Positions 1-9,075 of a stretch of 64,000 nt of DNA are shown here, in pieces (within the stretch, counting starts at the first letter, position 1; each line of letters begins with the position of its first letter). Source of the stretch: AC-49 sp963766605 (lineage in GTDB: Bacteria; Actinomycetota; Thermoleophilia; Solirubrobacterales; Solirubrobacteraceae). Both the position numbers and the translations under genes were made by a program. The notes beneath the pieces were generated by a model. The model was given only the letters and a program-made list of their open reading frames with translations, made no database searches and was not told the DNA's origin. The stretch lies in NCBI GenBank assembly GCA_963766605.1, contig CAVYAT010000002.1, positions 434,001 to 498,000 of the forward strand. The letters run 5' to 3'.

Positions 1-231
1 GTCGTCGGCTTCGGGGTCGAGACGGTCGGCATCGACGCGGGCGCGGCGGGCGGTTTCGAGCCCGCCTTCCCGGTTCACACCTTCCTGCTCGGCGCCGGCC
101 GCTACGGGCTCACGCAGCTGGCGAACCTCGAGGCGCTGCCGGTGACCGGCGCGCTGGTCGTGGTGGCGCCGCTGAAGCTCGTCGACGGGACGGGCAGCCC
201 GTCACGGGTGCTGGCGTTCGTCGCTGCTTAG
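1..231 (+). CDS. Cyclase family protein, C-terminal fragment
   Basis: The reading frame is open from the first base and ends in TAG at 229-231, leaving 76 residues of a truncated gene. The fragment shows the end typical of the cyclase (kynurenine formamidase-like, PF04199) family: a GVETVGID strand, a PVHTFLLG segment carrying a conserved His, then YGLTQLANLEALP and a closing beta strand. Members hydrolyse amides or lactones with a metal bound by N-terminal histidines, which lie outside the window, so activity cannot be judged. The family call rests on this C-terminal pattern only. Confidence 0.75.
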   Translation, partial: VVGFGVETVGIDAGAAGGFEPAFPVHTFLLGAGRYGLTQLANLEALPVTGALVVVAPLKLVDGTGSPSRVLAFVAA

Positions 232-285
232 ACGCTGGTCGGCCGAAGCTGGGAGCCGATGCCTCTCGCCGGGTAGTTTGAACCG

Positions 286-1386
286 ATGACCGCGACCGAC
301 CCGCGCGTCCCGGAGGCACTGCCCAGCGAGCTGTCGTCACGCAGCCTGGCGCGCCACATCGGCGCGTTCGTCGTGTTGCTCGCCGTCGTCGCGCTGCTGA
401 TCAGCACGTTGCCGGGCCTCGACGACGTGCGCCACCGCTTCGCGCACGCGTCGCCGCTGTGGCTGCTCGCCTCGGCGCTGCTCGAGGTGTGCTCCTGCTT
501 GGCCTACATCGTCGCGTTTCGCGGCGTGTTCTGCCGGCGGCTCGGCTGGCGGTTCAGCTACGAGGTCGGGATGGCCGAGCAGGCGACGAATGTCTTCCTG
601 CCGTTCGGCGGTGTCGGCGGCCTGGCGCTCGGGGCGTGGGCGCTGCGCCAGGGCGGCATGAGCGTCGAGCGGATCGCGCGGCGCAGCGTCGCGTTCTTCG
701 TCGTCACGAGCATCCCGAACTTCCTCTGCGCGGCGGTGTTCGGCACGTTGATCGCGCTCGGCGCGCCCGGCGGCCACGCGCCGTTCGCGCTGTCGCTGAC
801 GATCGGGATCGCGGCCTGGGTGACGATGTTCATCGTCGCGCTGCTGCCGCGGATCATCGACTGGCTCAGCAGCCGCAAGGCGCCGCGCCACGGCGAGTCG
901 CTGTATCGCCGCATGCGGCGCGCGGTGCGCACCGGAGCCACCACGGTCGCCGACGGCGTGCGCGACGCGATCATGCTCGTGCGCTCGCGCCAGGCGTACA
1001 CGATCGTCGGCGCGATCGGCTACATGGGTTTCGACCTGCTGTCGCTGGCCGCGGCGTTCGCCGCGTTCGGGACGATGCCGTCGCTGGCCGCGTTCATCTT
1101 CGCCTACGTGGTCGGCCAGCTCGGCGGTCTGATCCCGCTGCCCGGCGGGATCGGCGGCACGGACGGCGGCCTGATCGCAGCACTGACGCTGTACGGCAGC
1201 CCGCTGTCGCAGGCGACGGCGGCCGTGCTCGCCTACCGCGCGTTCCAGCTCGGCCTGCCGGCGATCCTCGGCTCGATCGCGTTCGTCCAGCTCCGCCGGA
1301 CCCTCGCGCGCTCCGAGGCGCCGGCGGCGCTGTGCGAGCCGGCCGACGACGAGCTGCCGATCGTGCGGCTTCCGGCCCGCGCGTAG
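286..1386 (+). CDS. Lysylphosphatidylglycerol synthase TM-like / flippase-like membrane protein
   Basis: A 366-residue integral membrane protein with about seven to eight hydrophobic segments. A short cytoplasmic N-terminus precedes the first segment (about residues 28-45). The PLPGGIGGTDGG motif near residues 283-295 matches the P-x-P-G-G-x-G signature of the UPF0104/YbhN family, the membrane part of lysylphosphatidylglycerol synthases. No soluble aminoacyl transferase domain follows, so this is a stand-alone membrane module; such proteins are thought to move lipids or lipid-linked substrates, but the substrate is unknown. The ATG at 286 begins just ahead of the first membrane segment. Confidence 0.8.
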   Translation: MTATDPRVPEALPSELSSRSLARHIGAFVVLLAVVALLISTLPGLDDVRHRFAHASPLWLLASALLEVCSCLAYIVAFRGVFCRRLGWRFSYEVGMAEQATNVFLPFGGVGGLALGAWALRQGGMSVERIARRSVAFFVVTSIPNFLCAAVFGTLIALGAPGGHAPFALSLTIGIAAWVTMFIVALLPRIIDWLSSRKAPRHGESLYRRMRRAVRTGATTVADGVRDAIMLVRSRQAYTIVGAIGYMGFDLLSLAAAFAAFGTMPSLAAFIFAYVVGQLGGLIPLPGGIGGTDGGLIAALTLYGSPLSQATAAVLAYRAFQLGLPAILGSIAFVQLRRTLARSEAPAALCEPADDELPIVRLPARA

Positions 1387-1445
1387 CGCGGCTCGCCGCG
1401 GGCCACCCCGCGGAATCCAAACCGCCGGCCGCGCGTCGTGTCGGG

Positions 1446-4400
1446 ATGGGTATGTCGCGTTCGTTCGTGCAATGGGCCGTCATCGCCGTCGTGCTGGTCG
1501 TCGGTGCGAGCGACGCGCGCGCGGCGACCTTCACGGTCACCAGCGCCGCCGACACCGGTGGGGTCGTGTGCGGCGCATGGTGCACGCTGCGCCAGGCGAT
1601 CGGCGCGGCCAACGCGGCGGGTGGCGCCGACACGATCATGTTCGACGCCGAGTACGCGATCAGCCCGTTGAGCCGGCTGCCCTCGATCACCGACCCGGTC
1701 ACGATCACGGGATCCAGCGACGGGCGCTGCGGAACGGCCAACGGCCAGCGCGAGCTGCTGGACGGCAACGGGCGCAACTTCGACGGGTTCACGTTCGGCG
1801 CCGGTTCGCAGGGCAGCCGGCTGTGCCGCTTCGCGATCGTCAACTTCGGCAGCACTCCGCAGGTCGGCGACGGGGTCGTCATCGAGGCCAACGACGTCAC
1901 GATCGACGGCAACCGCATCGGCGTCGACAACACCGGCGCCGCGGCGGGCAACAACGACACCGGAATCCTCGTGTTCGAGGTCAACGGCACCCGGATCGGC
2001 GGTCCGACCCTGCAAGAGCGCAACGTGATCTCCGACAACGCGCTCCATGGCATCGTCGTGCTCGGCCCGTCCGAAGCGACGACGATCGTCGGCAACTTCA
2101 TCGGCCTTGATCGCACCGGCTCGACGGCGCTGGGCACGCAGGAGACGGGAATCATCGACTCGGCCGACTCGACCGGAACCGTGATCGGCGGGACCGGCGC
2201 CGGCGACGGCAACGTCATCAGCGGCAACACCGTCGCCGGCATCGATGTGAGCAACTCGACGGTGCTCGGCAACAAGTTGGGCACCGATGTGACAGGGGAG
2301 ACCGCGGTCCCCAACGCCAACAGCGGCATCCAGGTCGGCGGCGCGGCGCAGATCGGCGGCACCGACCCCGGCGACGGAAACCTGATCAGCGGCAACGGGA
2401 CCTACGGCGTGTTCGCCACCGGCCCGGCTGTCGTGCGCGGTAACACGCTCGGCCCCGACGCCGCGGGTGACGGCGTCCCGGCCGGCTCGACCCAGGCCAT
2501 CGGCGTACACGTCGCCGGAAATGGAGTGACGGTCGGCGGCACCGCCCCTGGGGCGGGCAACATCATCTCGGGAAACCGCCGGCCGCCGTTGGCCACCGGA
2601 GCCGGGATCGAGGCCTTCCCCGCCACCAGCGGACTGACCGTCCAGGGCAACACGATCGGGCTCACCACGGCCGGTGATGCCGCGCTGGGCAACGACGACG
2701 GCATCAACCTGCGCGGCGGCTCGGGTGCGCAGATCGGCGGCGCAGCCCCGGGCGCGGGCAACATCGTCGCCGGCAACACGGTTGCGGGCGAACGCGGCGC
2801 CGGGATCGCCATAGCGGCGAGTGAAACGGTGATCGAAGGCAACACGATCGGCCTGGACGCCGCGGGCGATGCGATCGGCAACGACGGCGGGATCGTGCTC
2901 GGCGCCGGCGCCGCGAACACCCGGATCGGCGGCAGCGCGCCGGGTGCGGGCAACGTGATCGGCGGGCACGGCACCGCGTTGTCGGTCGGCGGCTTCGGCG
3001 TCCTCGTCGGCGCCGACAGTGTGGCCACGACGGTTCAGGGCAACGTGATCGGACTGGCGCGCGATGGATCGACCGCGCGCCCCAACACCGTCGGCATCCA
3101 GATCGACAACGCCGCCGGCGCGCAGGTCGGCGGGACGGCCGCCGGCGCCGGCAACGTCGTCAGCGCCAACCTGCGCTCCGGCATCGATCTCAACGGGGGG
3201 ACGTCGACGGGCGTCGTCATCGAGGGCAACCGGATCGGCACCGACCCGACCGGCACGGCCGACCGCGGCAACGGCCAGGACGGCATCTTCCTCGCGGACT
3301 CGGCCGCGACGCGGATCGGCGGTACCGCGCCGGGCGCTGGCAACGTGATCTCCGGCAACGGCTTCTCGGGCATCGAGGCTTCGCTCGGCGCCGGCGGCAG
3401 CGTCATCCAGGGCAACCTGATCGGGACGGCGGCCGACGGCGTCACACCGCTGGGCAACGACCGCCAGGGTGTCGTTGCGACGTTCGTCGACGGGCCGCTG
3501 ACGATCGGCGGCGCCGATCCGGGCGCCGGCAACACGATCGCGGCCAACGGGCGCGACGGCGTCGCCGTGGTGCGTGGAAGCGGCGTGTCGGTGCTCGGCA
3601 ATGCGATTCGCACCAACGGCAACGGCGATCCGTCGGCGCTGGCCATCGACCTCGGCGACGACGGCGTCACGGCCGACGACCCCGGCGACGCCGACGACGT
3701 GACACATCCCAACCGGCTACAGAACTTCCCGGTGCTGGGCGGCGCGGTGACCGATGGCGTGGCGACGTCGGTGTCCGGCACGATCGACACGACCCCGGGG
3801 GCCGCGGTCCGCATCGAGCTGTTCTCGAGCCCGGCGTGCGACGCGTCGGGGACCGGCCCCGCCGCGGTGTTCCTCGGTGCGGCGATGGTCGCCGCGGGCG
3901 CCGGGCCCACGCCGTGGAACGCCGGCGTCGCTCCGACCGCCGCCGGCCGGGCGATCACGGCGACGGCGACCGACCTGGCCACCGGCGACACGTCGGAGCT
4001 GTCGGCGTGCGCGATCGCGACGCAGGCGCCGCTCTCGTCTCCGTCGCCCCCGCCGCCGTCGTCGCCCGCGCTCCCGGCGCCGACGCCGCCGACGCCCAAG
4101 AACCCGGCCAAGCTCAGCGTCCTGCGGGCCGGCGTCAGCGCCGGCAAGCTCGATGTCCTGGCCCAGATCACGTCGCGCGCCGCGACGCCGGGCGCCAGGC
4201 TCGCGGTCGACTACTTCGCCGCGTCCAAGCACACCACGTTCAGCGTTGCGATCCCGGCGGCCCACACCGGCGCGCCGATCTCGATCCCGATTCTGCATTC
4301 GGTGGCGTCGTCGCAGGCCAAGCTCGGGACGGGGATCCTGACTCTCACCTACGCGGGGAACGCGCTGGTCAACGCCGACGACGTCCGGCTGCGCGCCGCG

Positions 4401-4697
4401 ACCGGGAAGTCGCTGCTCGTGCGCAAGAGCTCGTCGGTTGCCGCCGGGCTGCTGACGGTCGCCGGCACGCTCACGACGAAGGCCCACGGCGTCGTGCGCA
4501 TCCGCCTGGAGTACGTGCGGGCCGATGCATCGACCGGCTTCCTCAACTACCAGGCGAAGGTCGGCGGCGGCACGTGGGGCCTGACGCAGATGTTGCCGTC
4601 AGACGCAATCCACGGCGGCGAGCTGTCGATTCAGTTCACCGGCTACCTGCCGGCCGGCCTGCGCGGAGAGCAGGCGGCCAAGCAGGTCCTCGGCTGA
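1446..4697 (+). CDS. Large secreted right-handed beta-helix protein (CSLREAI-like)
   Basis: A 1083-residue exported protein. The N-terminus is a clear signal peptide (MSRSFVQWAVIAVV... ending ASDARA). A WCTLRQAIGAAN block near residues 45-58 resembles the CSLREAI motif that opens many polymorphic outer-surface beta-helix proteins. Then come many imperfect repeats built on (I/V)GGTAPGAGNVISGN and (V/I)xGNxIG, typical of NosD/pectate-lyase-like parallel beta-helices. A proline-rich linker near residue 865 leads to a C-terminal beta-rich domain of about 200 residues. Likely an extracellular or wall-associated adhesin or carbohydrate-binding protein; no catalytic site is evident. The start could be the ATG at 1446 or 1452. 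Confidence 0.8.
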   Translation: MGMSRSFVQWAVIAVVLVVGASDARAATFTVTSAADTGGVVCGAWCTLRQAIGAANAAGGADTIMFDAEYAISPLSRLPSITDPVTITGSSDGRCGTANGQRELLDGNGRNFDGFTFGAGSQGSRLCRFAIVNFGSTPQVGDGVVIEANDVTIDGNRIGVDNTGAAAGNNDTGILVFEVNGTRIGGPTLQERNVISDNALHGIVVLGPSEATTIVGNFIGLDRTGSTALGTQETGIIDSADSTGTVIGGTGAGDGNVISGNTVAGIDVSNSTVLGNKLGTDVTGETAVPNANSGIQVGGAAQIGGTDPGDGNLISGNGTYGVFATGPAVVRGNTLGPDAAGDGVPAGSTQAIGVHVAGNGVTVGGTAPGAGNIISGNRRPPLATGAGIEAFPATSGLTVQGNTIGLTTAGDAALGNDDGINLRGGSGAQIGGAAPGAGNIVAGNTVAGERGAGIAIAASETVIEGNTIGLDAAGDAIGNDGGIVLGAGAANTRIGGSAPGAGNVIGGHGTALSVGGFGVLVGADSVATTVQGNVIGLARDGSTARPNTVGIQIDNAAGAQVGGTAAGAGNVVSANLRSGIDLNGGTSTGVVIEGNRIGTDPTGTADRGNGQDGIFLADSAATRIGGTAPGAGNVISGNGFSGIEASLGAGGSVIQGNLIGTAADGVTPLGNDRQGVVATFVDGPLTIGGADPGAGNTIAANGRDGVAVVRGSGVSVLGNAIRTNGNGDPSALAIDLGDDGVTADDPGDADDVTHPNRLQNFPVLGGAVTDGVATSVSGTIDTTPGAAVRIELFSSPACDASGTGPAAVFLGAAMVAAGAGPTPWNAGVAPTAAGRAITATATDLATGDTSELSACAIATQAPLSSPSPPPPSSPALPAPTPPTPKNPAKLSVLRAGVSAGKLDVLAQITSRAATPGARLAVDYFAASKHTTFSVAIPAAHTGAPISIPILHSVASSQAKLGTGILTLTYAGNALVNADDVRLRAATGKSLLVRKSSSVAAGLLTVAGTLTTKAHGVVRIRLEYVRADASTGFLNYQAKVGGGTWGLTQMLPSDAIHGGELSIQFTGYLPAGLRGEQAAKQVLG

Positions 4698-4744
4698 CCA
4701 CTCCTGGCCGCGTCCGCCAGCCGCGCCGTGATAGGACGGGCGGC

Positions 4745-5512
4745 ATGTCTACTTCCGTGCTCGATCTTTTCCGCCTCGACGGCAAGGTGGCGATCGTCAC
4801 CGGCGCGTCGTCCGGACTCGGCGTGGCGTTCGCGCAGGCGCTCGCCGAGGCCGGTGCCGACCTCGTGCTCGCCGCGCGTCGCAGCGACCGCCTCCAGGAC
4901 ACCAAGGCCCAGATCGAGGAGCGCGGTCGCCGCGCCCTGACCGTCACCGCCGACGTGGCGAAGGTCGAGGATTGTCAGGCGGTCGTCGACGCTGCGATGG
5001 CCGAGTTCGGCCACGTCGACGTGCTCGTCAACAACGCCGGCAAGGGCACCGCCTACCCGGCCACGCGCGAGACCCCGGAGCAGTTCCGCGAGGTCATCGA
5101 CATCAACCTCAACGGCTGCTACTGGATGGCCCAGGCGTGCGGGCGCGTGATGACGCCCGGGAGCGCGATCGTCAACATCTCCTCGATCAACGCGTTTCGC
5201 AGCGGCGACCTGCCCCAGGCCGCGTACTCCTCGAGCAAGGCGGCGATCGTGGGTCTGACGCGCGACCTGGGCGTCCAGTGGACCGGGCGCAAGGGGATCC
5301 GCGTCAGCGCGATTGCGCCCGGCTTCTTCGCCTCGGAGATGACCGACCAGTTCCCCGCCGAGTACGCCGAGCAGATCGTCCAGGGCATCCCGATGGGCCG
5401 CATGGGCGACCCGCGGGAGCTCGCCGCGGCGCTCGTCTTCCTCGCGAGCCCCGCGGGCGGCTACGTCACGTCGACGACGCTACTGGTCGACGGGGGAGTC
5501 ACGGCCTGTTAG
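4745..5512 (+). CDS. SDR family oxidoreductase
   Basis: A 255-residue classical short-chain dehydrogenase/reductase. It has the TGASSGLG cofactor motif near residue 19, an NNAG motif, the catalytic Ser in NISSIN, and the YSSSK form of YxxxK. The C-terminus (YVTSTTLLVDGG) is typical of FabG-like enzymes that reduce 3-oxoacyl or other ketone substrates with NAD(P)H in the cytosol. The ATG at 4745 fits the family N-terminus. It converges on the flavin oxidase gene with a 7-bp gap. The substrate cannot be assigned. Confidence 0.9.
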   Translation: MSTSVLDLFRLDGKVAIVTGASSGLGVAFAQALAEAGADLVLAARRSDRLQDTKAQIEERGRRALTVTADVAKVEDCQAVVDAAMAEFGHVDVLVNNAGKGTAYPATRETPEQFREVIDINLNGCYWMAQACGRVMTPGSAIVNISSINAFRSGDLPQAAYSSSKAAIVGLTRDLGVQWTGRKGIRVSAIAPGFFASEMTDQFPAEYAEQIVQGIPMGRMGDPRELAAALVFLASPAGGYVTSTTLLVDGGVTAC

Positions 5513-5519
5513 GGGCCGA

Positions 5520-6911
5520 TCAGGCCGGCGGGATGTTCTGGTTGACGCGCAGCAGGTTGCCCGGGTCGTAGGTGGCCTTGGCCGCCTGTAGGCGCGGGTA
5601 GTTGTCCTGGTAGGTCGCCCGCACGCGCGAGTCGCCCTCTTCCATCATGAAGTTGACGTACGCTCCGCCGGCCGAGTACTCGTGCGTGGCCTCGTGGTAG
5701 CCGACCGTCCAGTCGCGCAGCGCCGTGGCGCTCGACGGCTCGGGGTCGACCCCGACGATCACCTCGGCCCAGTTGCAGTCGCGATAGCTGAACGGCGTCT
5801 CCGTTGGCGAGACGTCGTGCACCGCGCCGTCGATCGGGTACATGTGCATCGTCGACATCCACGTCGGCATCTGCTGGGCGAACGCGTGGTGGGCGGCGAT
5901 CGCCGGGTCGGGCAACTCGCGCACGAAGTCCGCGCGCCAGTACCACTGAAGGCCTGGCGTGTAGAGGCCGTCGAACAGGCTCTGCACGGCCGGGAACGGC
6001 GCCGGCGCCGGGCCGTGGAGCAGCGGCGTGCCGACCTGCGTCACCGGCGCCAGCAGCTCGGCGGCGGCCGCTTCGTCGTCGCCCGCGTAGCACCAGATGA
6101 CGCCACAGACCGGCGTGAAGTGCAGCTCCGGTGGCAGGAAGTCGGCCGGCGGCACCGTCATCAGCGCCAGGAAGCCGTTGAGCTCCCGCGGTTGTGCGGG
6201 CATGAACTCGCGGTAGAAGCGCATCACCTCGGGCGTCTGGTCCAGCGGCCAGAACGTGGGGCCGGAGATGACGGTCGAGACCGGGTGACAGCGAAACTCA
6301 AACGACGTCACGACGCCGAAGTTGCCGCCGCCGCCGCGCAGCGCCCAGAACAGCTCTGGGTTGGCGTCGGCGCTGGCGCGGACCTGCTGGCCGTCGGCGA
6401 GCACGACGTCCGCGGCGAGCAGGTTGTCGATCGTCAGCCCGTGCTTGCGCGACAGGTGGCCGATGCCGCCGCCGAGCGTCAGCCCGCCGACGCCGGTCGT
6501 CGAGATGATCCCGCTCGGTGTCGCGAGCCCGTGCTCGTGGGTCGCCGCGTCGACCATCGCCCACGTCGCGCCGCCGCCGACGCGCACGGTGCGCGCCTGC
6601 GGGTCGACGTCGACGCTGTGCATCAGCGACAGATCGAGCACGACGCCGTCGTCGCAGACGCCGAGCCCGCCGCCGTTGTGGCCGCCGCCGCGGACGGCGA
6701 GCAGCAGCTCGTGGCGGCGTGCGAAGTCGATCGTCGCTGCGACGTCAGCGGCGCTGGCACAACGGGCGATCAGCCCCGGCCGGCGGTCGATCATCGCGTT
6801 GTAGACGGCGCGGGCGCCGTCGTAGGCCGTGTCGTGGGGCCCGATGAGCTCGCCCGCGAAGGCGCCTCCGAGCTCGTGGCGCGCCGTGTCGCTGGCCGTC
6901 GTGATGCTCAT
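5520..6911 (-). CDS. FAD-binding oxidoreductase (PCMH/BBE type, 6-hydroxynicotine oxidase-like)
   Basis: A 463-residue flavoprotein. The N-terminal FAD domain contains RGGGHN, whose His is the usual 8-alpha-histidyl attachment site. It is followed by GVGGLTLGGGIG, where bicovalent berberine-bridge enzymes carry a second attachment Cys; none is present, so flavin is probably held by one covalent bond. The C-terminal berberine-bridge segment ends near PGNLLRVNQNI. Start at 6911 is supported by a GAGAGGAAG ribosome site. Transcribed divergently from a TetR gene with a palindrome between, suggesting local control. Substrate unknown. Confidence 0.87.
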   Translation of the reverse strand: MSITTASDTARHELGGAFAGELIGPHDTAYDGARAVYNAMIDRRPGLIARCASAADVAATIDFARRHELLLAVRGGGHNGGGLGVCDDGVVLDLSLMHSVDVDPQARTVRVGGGATWAMVDAATHEHGLATPSGIISTTGVGGLTLGGGIGHLSRKHGLTIDNLLAADVVLADGQQVRASADANPELFWALRGGGGNFGVVTSFEFRCHPVSTVISGPTFWPLDQTPEVMRFYREFMPAQPRELNGFLALMTVPPADFLPPELHFTPVCGVIWCYAGDDEAAAAELLAPVTQVGTPLLHGPAPAPFPAVQSLFDGLYTPGLQWYWRADFVRELPDPAIAAHHAFAQQMPTWMSTMHMYPIDGAVHDVSPTETPFSYRDCNWAEVIVGVDPEPSSATALRDWTVGYHEATHEYSAGGAYVNFMMEEGDSRVRATYQDNYPRLQAAKATYDPGNLLRVNQNIPPA

Positions 6912-6933
6912 GGTGCTTCCTCTCTTCGATCCC

Positions 6934-6959
6934 CGGCGCGAAACCGATGTCTCGCGCCG
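6934..6959. promoter_or_regulatory. Candidate TetR operator between oxidase and TetR genes
   Basis: A perfect inverted repeat, CGGCGCGA (6934-6941) and TCGCGCCG (6952-6959), separated by 10 bases, lies in the 123-bp divergent intergenic region just upstream of the oxidase ribosome site. Position and symmetry fit a TetR operator. CG-rich palindromes occur by chance more often in this composition, so support is moderate. Confidence 0.45.
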
Positions 6960-7034
6960 CTGCACCCGGAAGGACGCGGGGCCGGGCCGGGCGATTCCTT
7001 CGCACACGCGGGAAATCAGTAGATTCGCCCGGTC

Positions 7035-7673
7035 GTGCTCTCCGACACCCGACGACCTCCCGCGCGAACGGATCGCGCCCAACAGCGCGAGGCCAACCGC
7101 GGCCAGATCGTTGATGCGGCACGCGAGGTGTTCGTCACACGCGGGTTCCAGTCGGCGACGATCGAGGAGATCGCCGAGCGCGCCGGCGTTTCCAACGGCG
7201 CGATCCACGACATCTTCGACAGCAAGGCCGACCTCGTCCTGGCGCTGCTCGACGAGCGGCTCAACGAGCGCATCGAGGTCATGCGCAGGACGTTGGCGCC
7301 GGAGAAGCGCCGCGGCCGCGGGGGCGACGTGCTGGCCGTCGAGGCGCGGGCGATGAGTCGCAGCGTGCGCGAGGAGCAGGAGTGGCGCCTGCTCGTGCTC
7401 GAGTTCACCGTGCACGCCGCGCGGACGCCTTCGCTGCAGCCCAAGCTACGTCGCCACCAGCTGCGTCAGCGCCGGGCGGTGGTCGAGGCCTTCGGGCCGC
7501 GCCTGGCCGCCGCCGGCGTGACGCCGCCGATGTCGCTCGATCGCTTCGCGCTGCTCGCGCTGGCGGTCGTCGACGGGCTCGCGATCCAGGAGATCGCCGA
7601 CCCGGGCTCGACTCCCGACCAGTTCCTGCGCGAGCTGTCGGCGCTGGTGCTCGGCGCGGGCGCCGATCTGTAG
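7035..7673 (+). CDS. TetR family transcriptional regulator
   Basis: A 212-residue one-component repressor. The N-terminal helix-turn-helix spans roughly residues 22-67, with the signature IEEIAERAGVSNGAIHDIF followed by SKADLV. The remainder is a helical ligand-binding domain with no recognisable ligand signature. It starts at GTG 7035, 123 bp from the divergent FAD oxidase gene, and probably controls that gene and itself through the palindrome at 6934-6959. It converges on the peptidase gene with a 4-bp gap. Confidence 0.9.
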   Translation: MLSDTRRPPARTDRAQQREANRGQIVDAAREVFVTRGFQSATIEEIAERAGVSNGAIHDIFDSKADLVLALLDERLNERIEVMRRTLAPEKRRGRGGDVLAVEARAMSRSVREEQEWRLLVLEFTVHAARTPSLQPKLRRHQLRQRRAVVEAFGPRLAAAGVTPPMSLDRFALLALAVVDGLAIQEIADPGSTPDQFLRELSALVLGAGADL

Positions 7674-7677
7674 CCCG

Positions 7678-9030
7678 TCAGCCGCGTGTCGCGGCGGCGA
7701 AGCGGGCGAAAAAGTCGGCTTCGGCGACGGCCGCGCGCCGCAGCTCGTCGACCAGCACCCGCTCGTTGGGGCCGTGGATGTTCGCGTAGCCGTCGATGGC
7801 GCCGACGAGCAGCACATCGGCGTCCGGGGCCGCCGCGTGCAGCGTGTCGACGAGCGGGATCGAGCCGCCGACGCCGACGCTGACCGTCTGCGCCCCCCAC
7901 GCCGCCGACCACGCGGCACGCGCGGCGTCGTAAGCCGCGCTGTCGGTGCGCGCGGCGAAGCCGTTGCCGAGCTCGTCGGGATGGGCCGTGACCGGCACGC
8001 CGAACGGGCGCTGGGACTCGAGATGATCGATGACGATCTGCTGCGCCTGCGCCGCGTCCTGGCCAGGGTGCAGGCGCACGTTGATCTTCGCTCGCGCCCG
8101 CGGCACGACGGCGTGGACCGCCTCGCCGACCGATGGCGCGTCGATGCCGATGACCGTGATCCCCGGCCCCAACCAGATCCGCGACGCCAGCCCGCCCGTC
8201 CCCATCAGCGGCAGGTCGTCAGGGATCTGGGCAAGCTCGCGGAACTCGGCCTCGTCGGGGTCGGGGCCGTCCCACTCCTCGCGCCGCAGGCCGGGCACGG
8301 CGACGTCGCCGTTGGCGTCGTGCAGTGTCGCCAGCGCGTGCAGCAGCACGAGCAGCGCGTCGGGCGCCGCGCCGCCGTACATGCCGCTGTGCTGTGCGGT
8401 CGGCAGCGTTTGGACCTCGGCGACGACGTTGGCCAGGCCGCGGAGCGCGACGGTCAGCGTCGGCACGCCGGGGCGGACACTGCCCGAGTCGGCGATCAGC
8501 ATCGCGTCGCAGGCGACAAGCTGCGGATGCGCGCGCAGGTAGTCATCGATGCCGCCGCCGCCGACCTCCTCGAGGCCCTCGATGATCACGCGGATGCCGA
8601 CCGGCGGGCGCCCGCCCCAGACGCGCAGCGCGGCGACGTGCGCGGCGATGTTCGCCTTCGAGTCGGCCGCGCCGCGCCCGAACAACGCCCCGTCACGCCG
8701 CGCCGGCTCGAAGGGCGGCGTCTCCCACTCGCTCTCGTCGCCGGCCCCGACCACGTCGTAGTGGCCGTACAGCAGAACGGTCGGCGCGCCGGGTGGGGCG
8801 GCGATCTCGCCGACCACGACCGGGCTCGTGTCCGGGATGTCGAGGGTCTGCACCTCGACGCCGGCATCGGCGAACAGCTGCGCGACGAGGTCGCCGGCCT
8901 GCGCGATCGGCTCGACCGGGCGCCCCGGACCCGAGATCGACGGGATTCGCACGAGTGCCTCGAGCTCGTCGAGCATCCGCGGTTCCTGGTCGGCGACGGC
9001 GGCGGCGATCTCGTCGTGGGTCATGGCCAT
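7678..9030 (-). CDS. M20 family metallopeptidase (dipeptidase)
   Basis: A 450-residue M20/CNDP-like amidohydrolase. Zinc-site signatures are visible: LLYGHYDVVGAG (His and Asp), GRGAADSKAN (bridging Asp), and EGLEEVGGGG (general-base and metal Glu). A lid/dimerisation domain lies in the middle. Such cytosolic enzymes cleave dipeptides or N-acyl amino acids. The start could be 9030 or the ATG six bases downstream at 9024. It is divergent from the TMEM175-like gene with 45 bp between; no adjacent transporter gene points to a substrate. Confidence 0.88.
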   Translation of the reverse strand: MAMTHDEIAAAVADQEPRMLDELEALVRIPSISGPGRPVEPIAQAGDLVAQLFADAGVEVQTLDIPDTSPVVVGEIAAPPGAPTVLLYGHYDVVGAGDESEWETPPFEPARRDGALFGRGAADSKANIAAHVAALRVWGGRPPVGIRVIIEGLEEVGGGGIDDYLRAHPQLVACDAMLIADSGSVRPGVPTLTVALRGLANVVAEVQTLPTAQHSGMYGGAAPDALLVLLHALATLHDANGDVAVPGLRREEWDGPDPDEAEFRELAQIPDDLPLMGTGGLASRIWLGPGITVIGIDAPSVGEAVHAVVPRARAKINVRLHPGQDAAQAQQIVIDHLESQRPFGVPVTAHPDELGNGFAARTDSAAYDAARAAWSAAWGAQTVSVGVGGSIPLVDTLHAAAPDADVLLVGAIDGYANIHGPNERVLVDELRRAAVAEADFFARFAAATRG

Positions 9031-9075
9031 GGATCGTTCCACAGGAGCGCGGCGGGGCGCGGCGAACTCTCGGGA

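Noticed and set aside
459..1445. Open frame continuing upstream of the beta-helix gene
   Set aside because: The region lies inside the flippase-like gene in another frame and has an Arg-rich sequence; the signal peptide marks the true start at 1446 or 1452.
7774..9075. Long plus-strand frame before the TMEM175-like gene
   Set aside because: It is the reverse of the M20 peptidase, which shows clear catalytic motifs; the plus frame has no recognisable domain.
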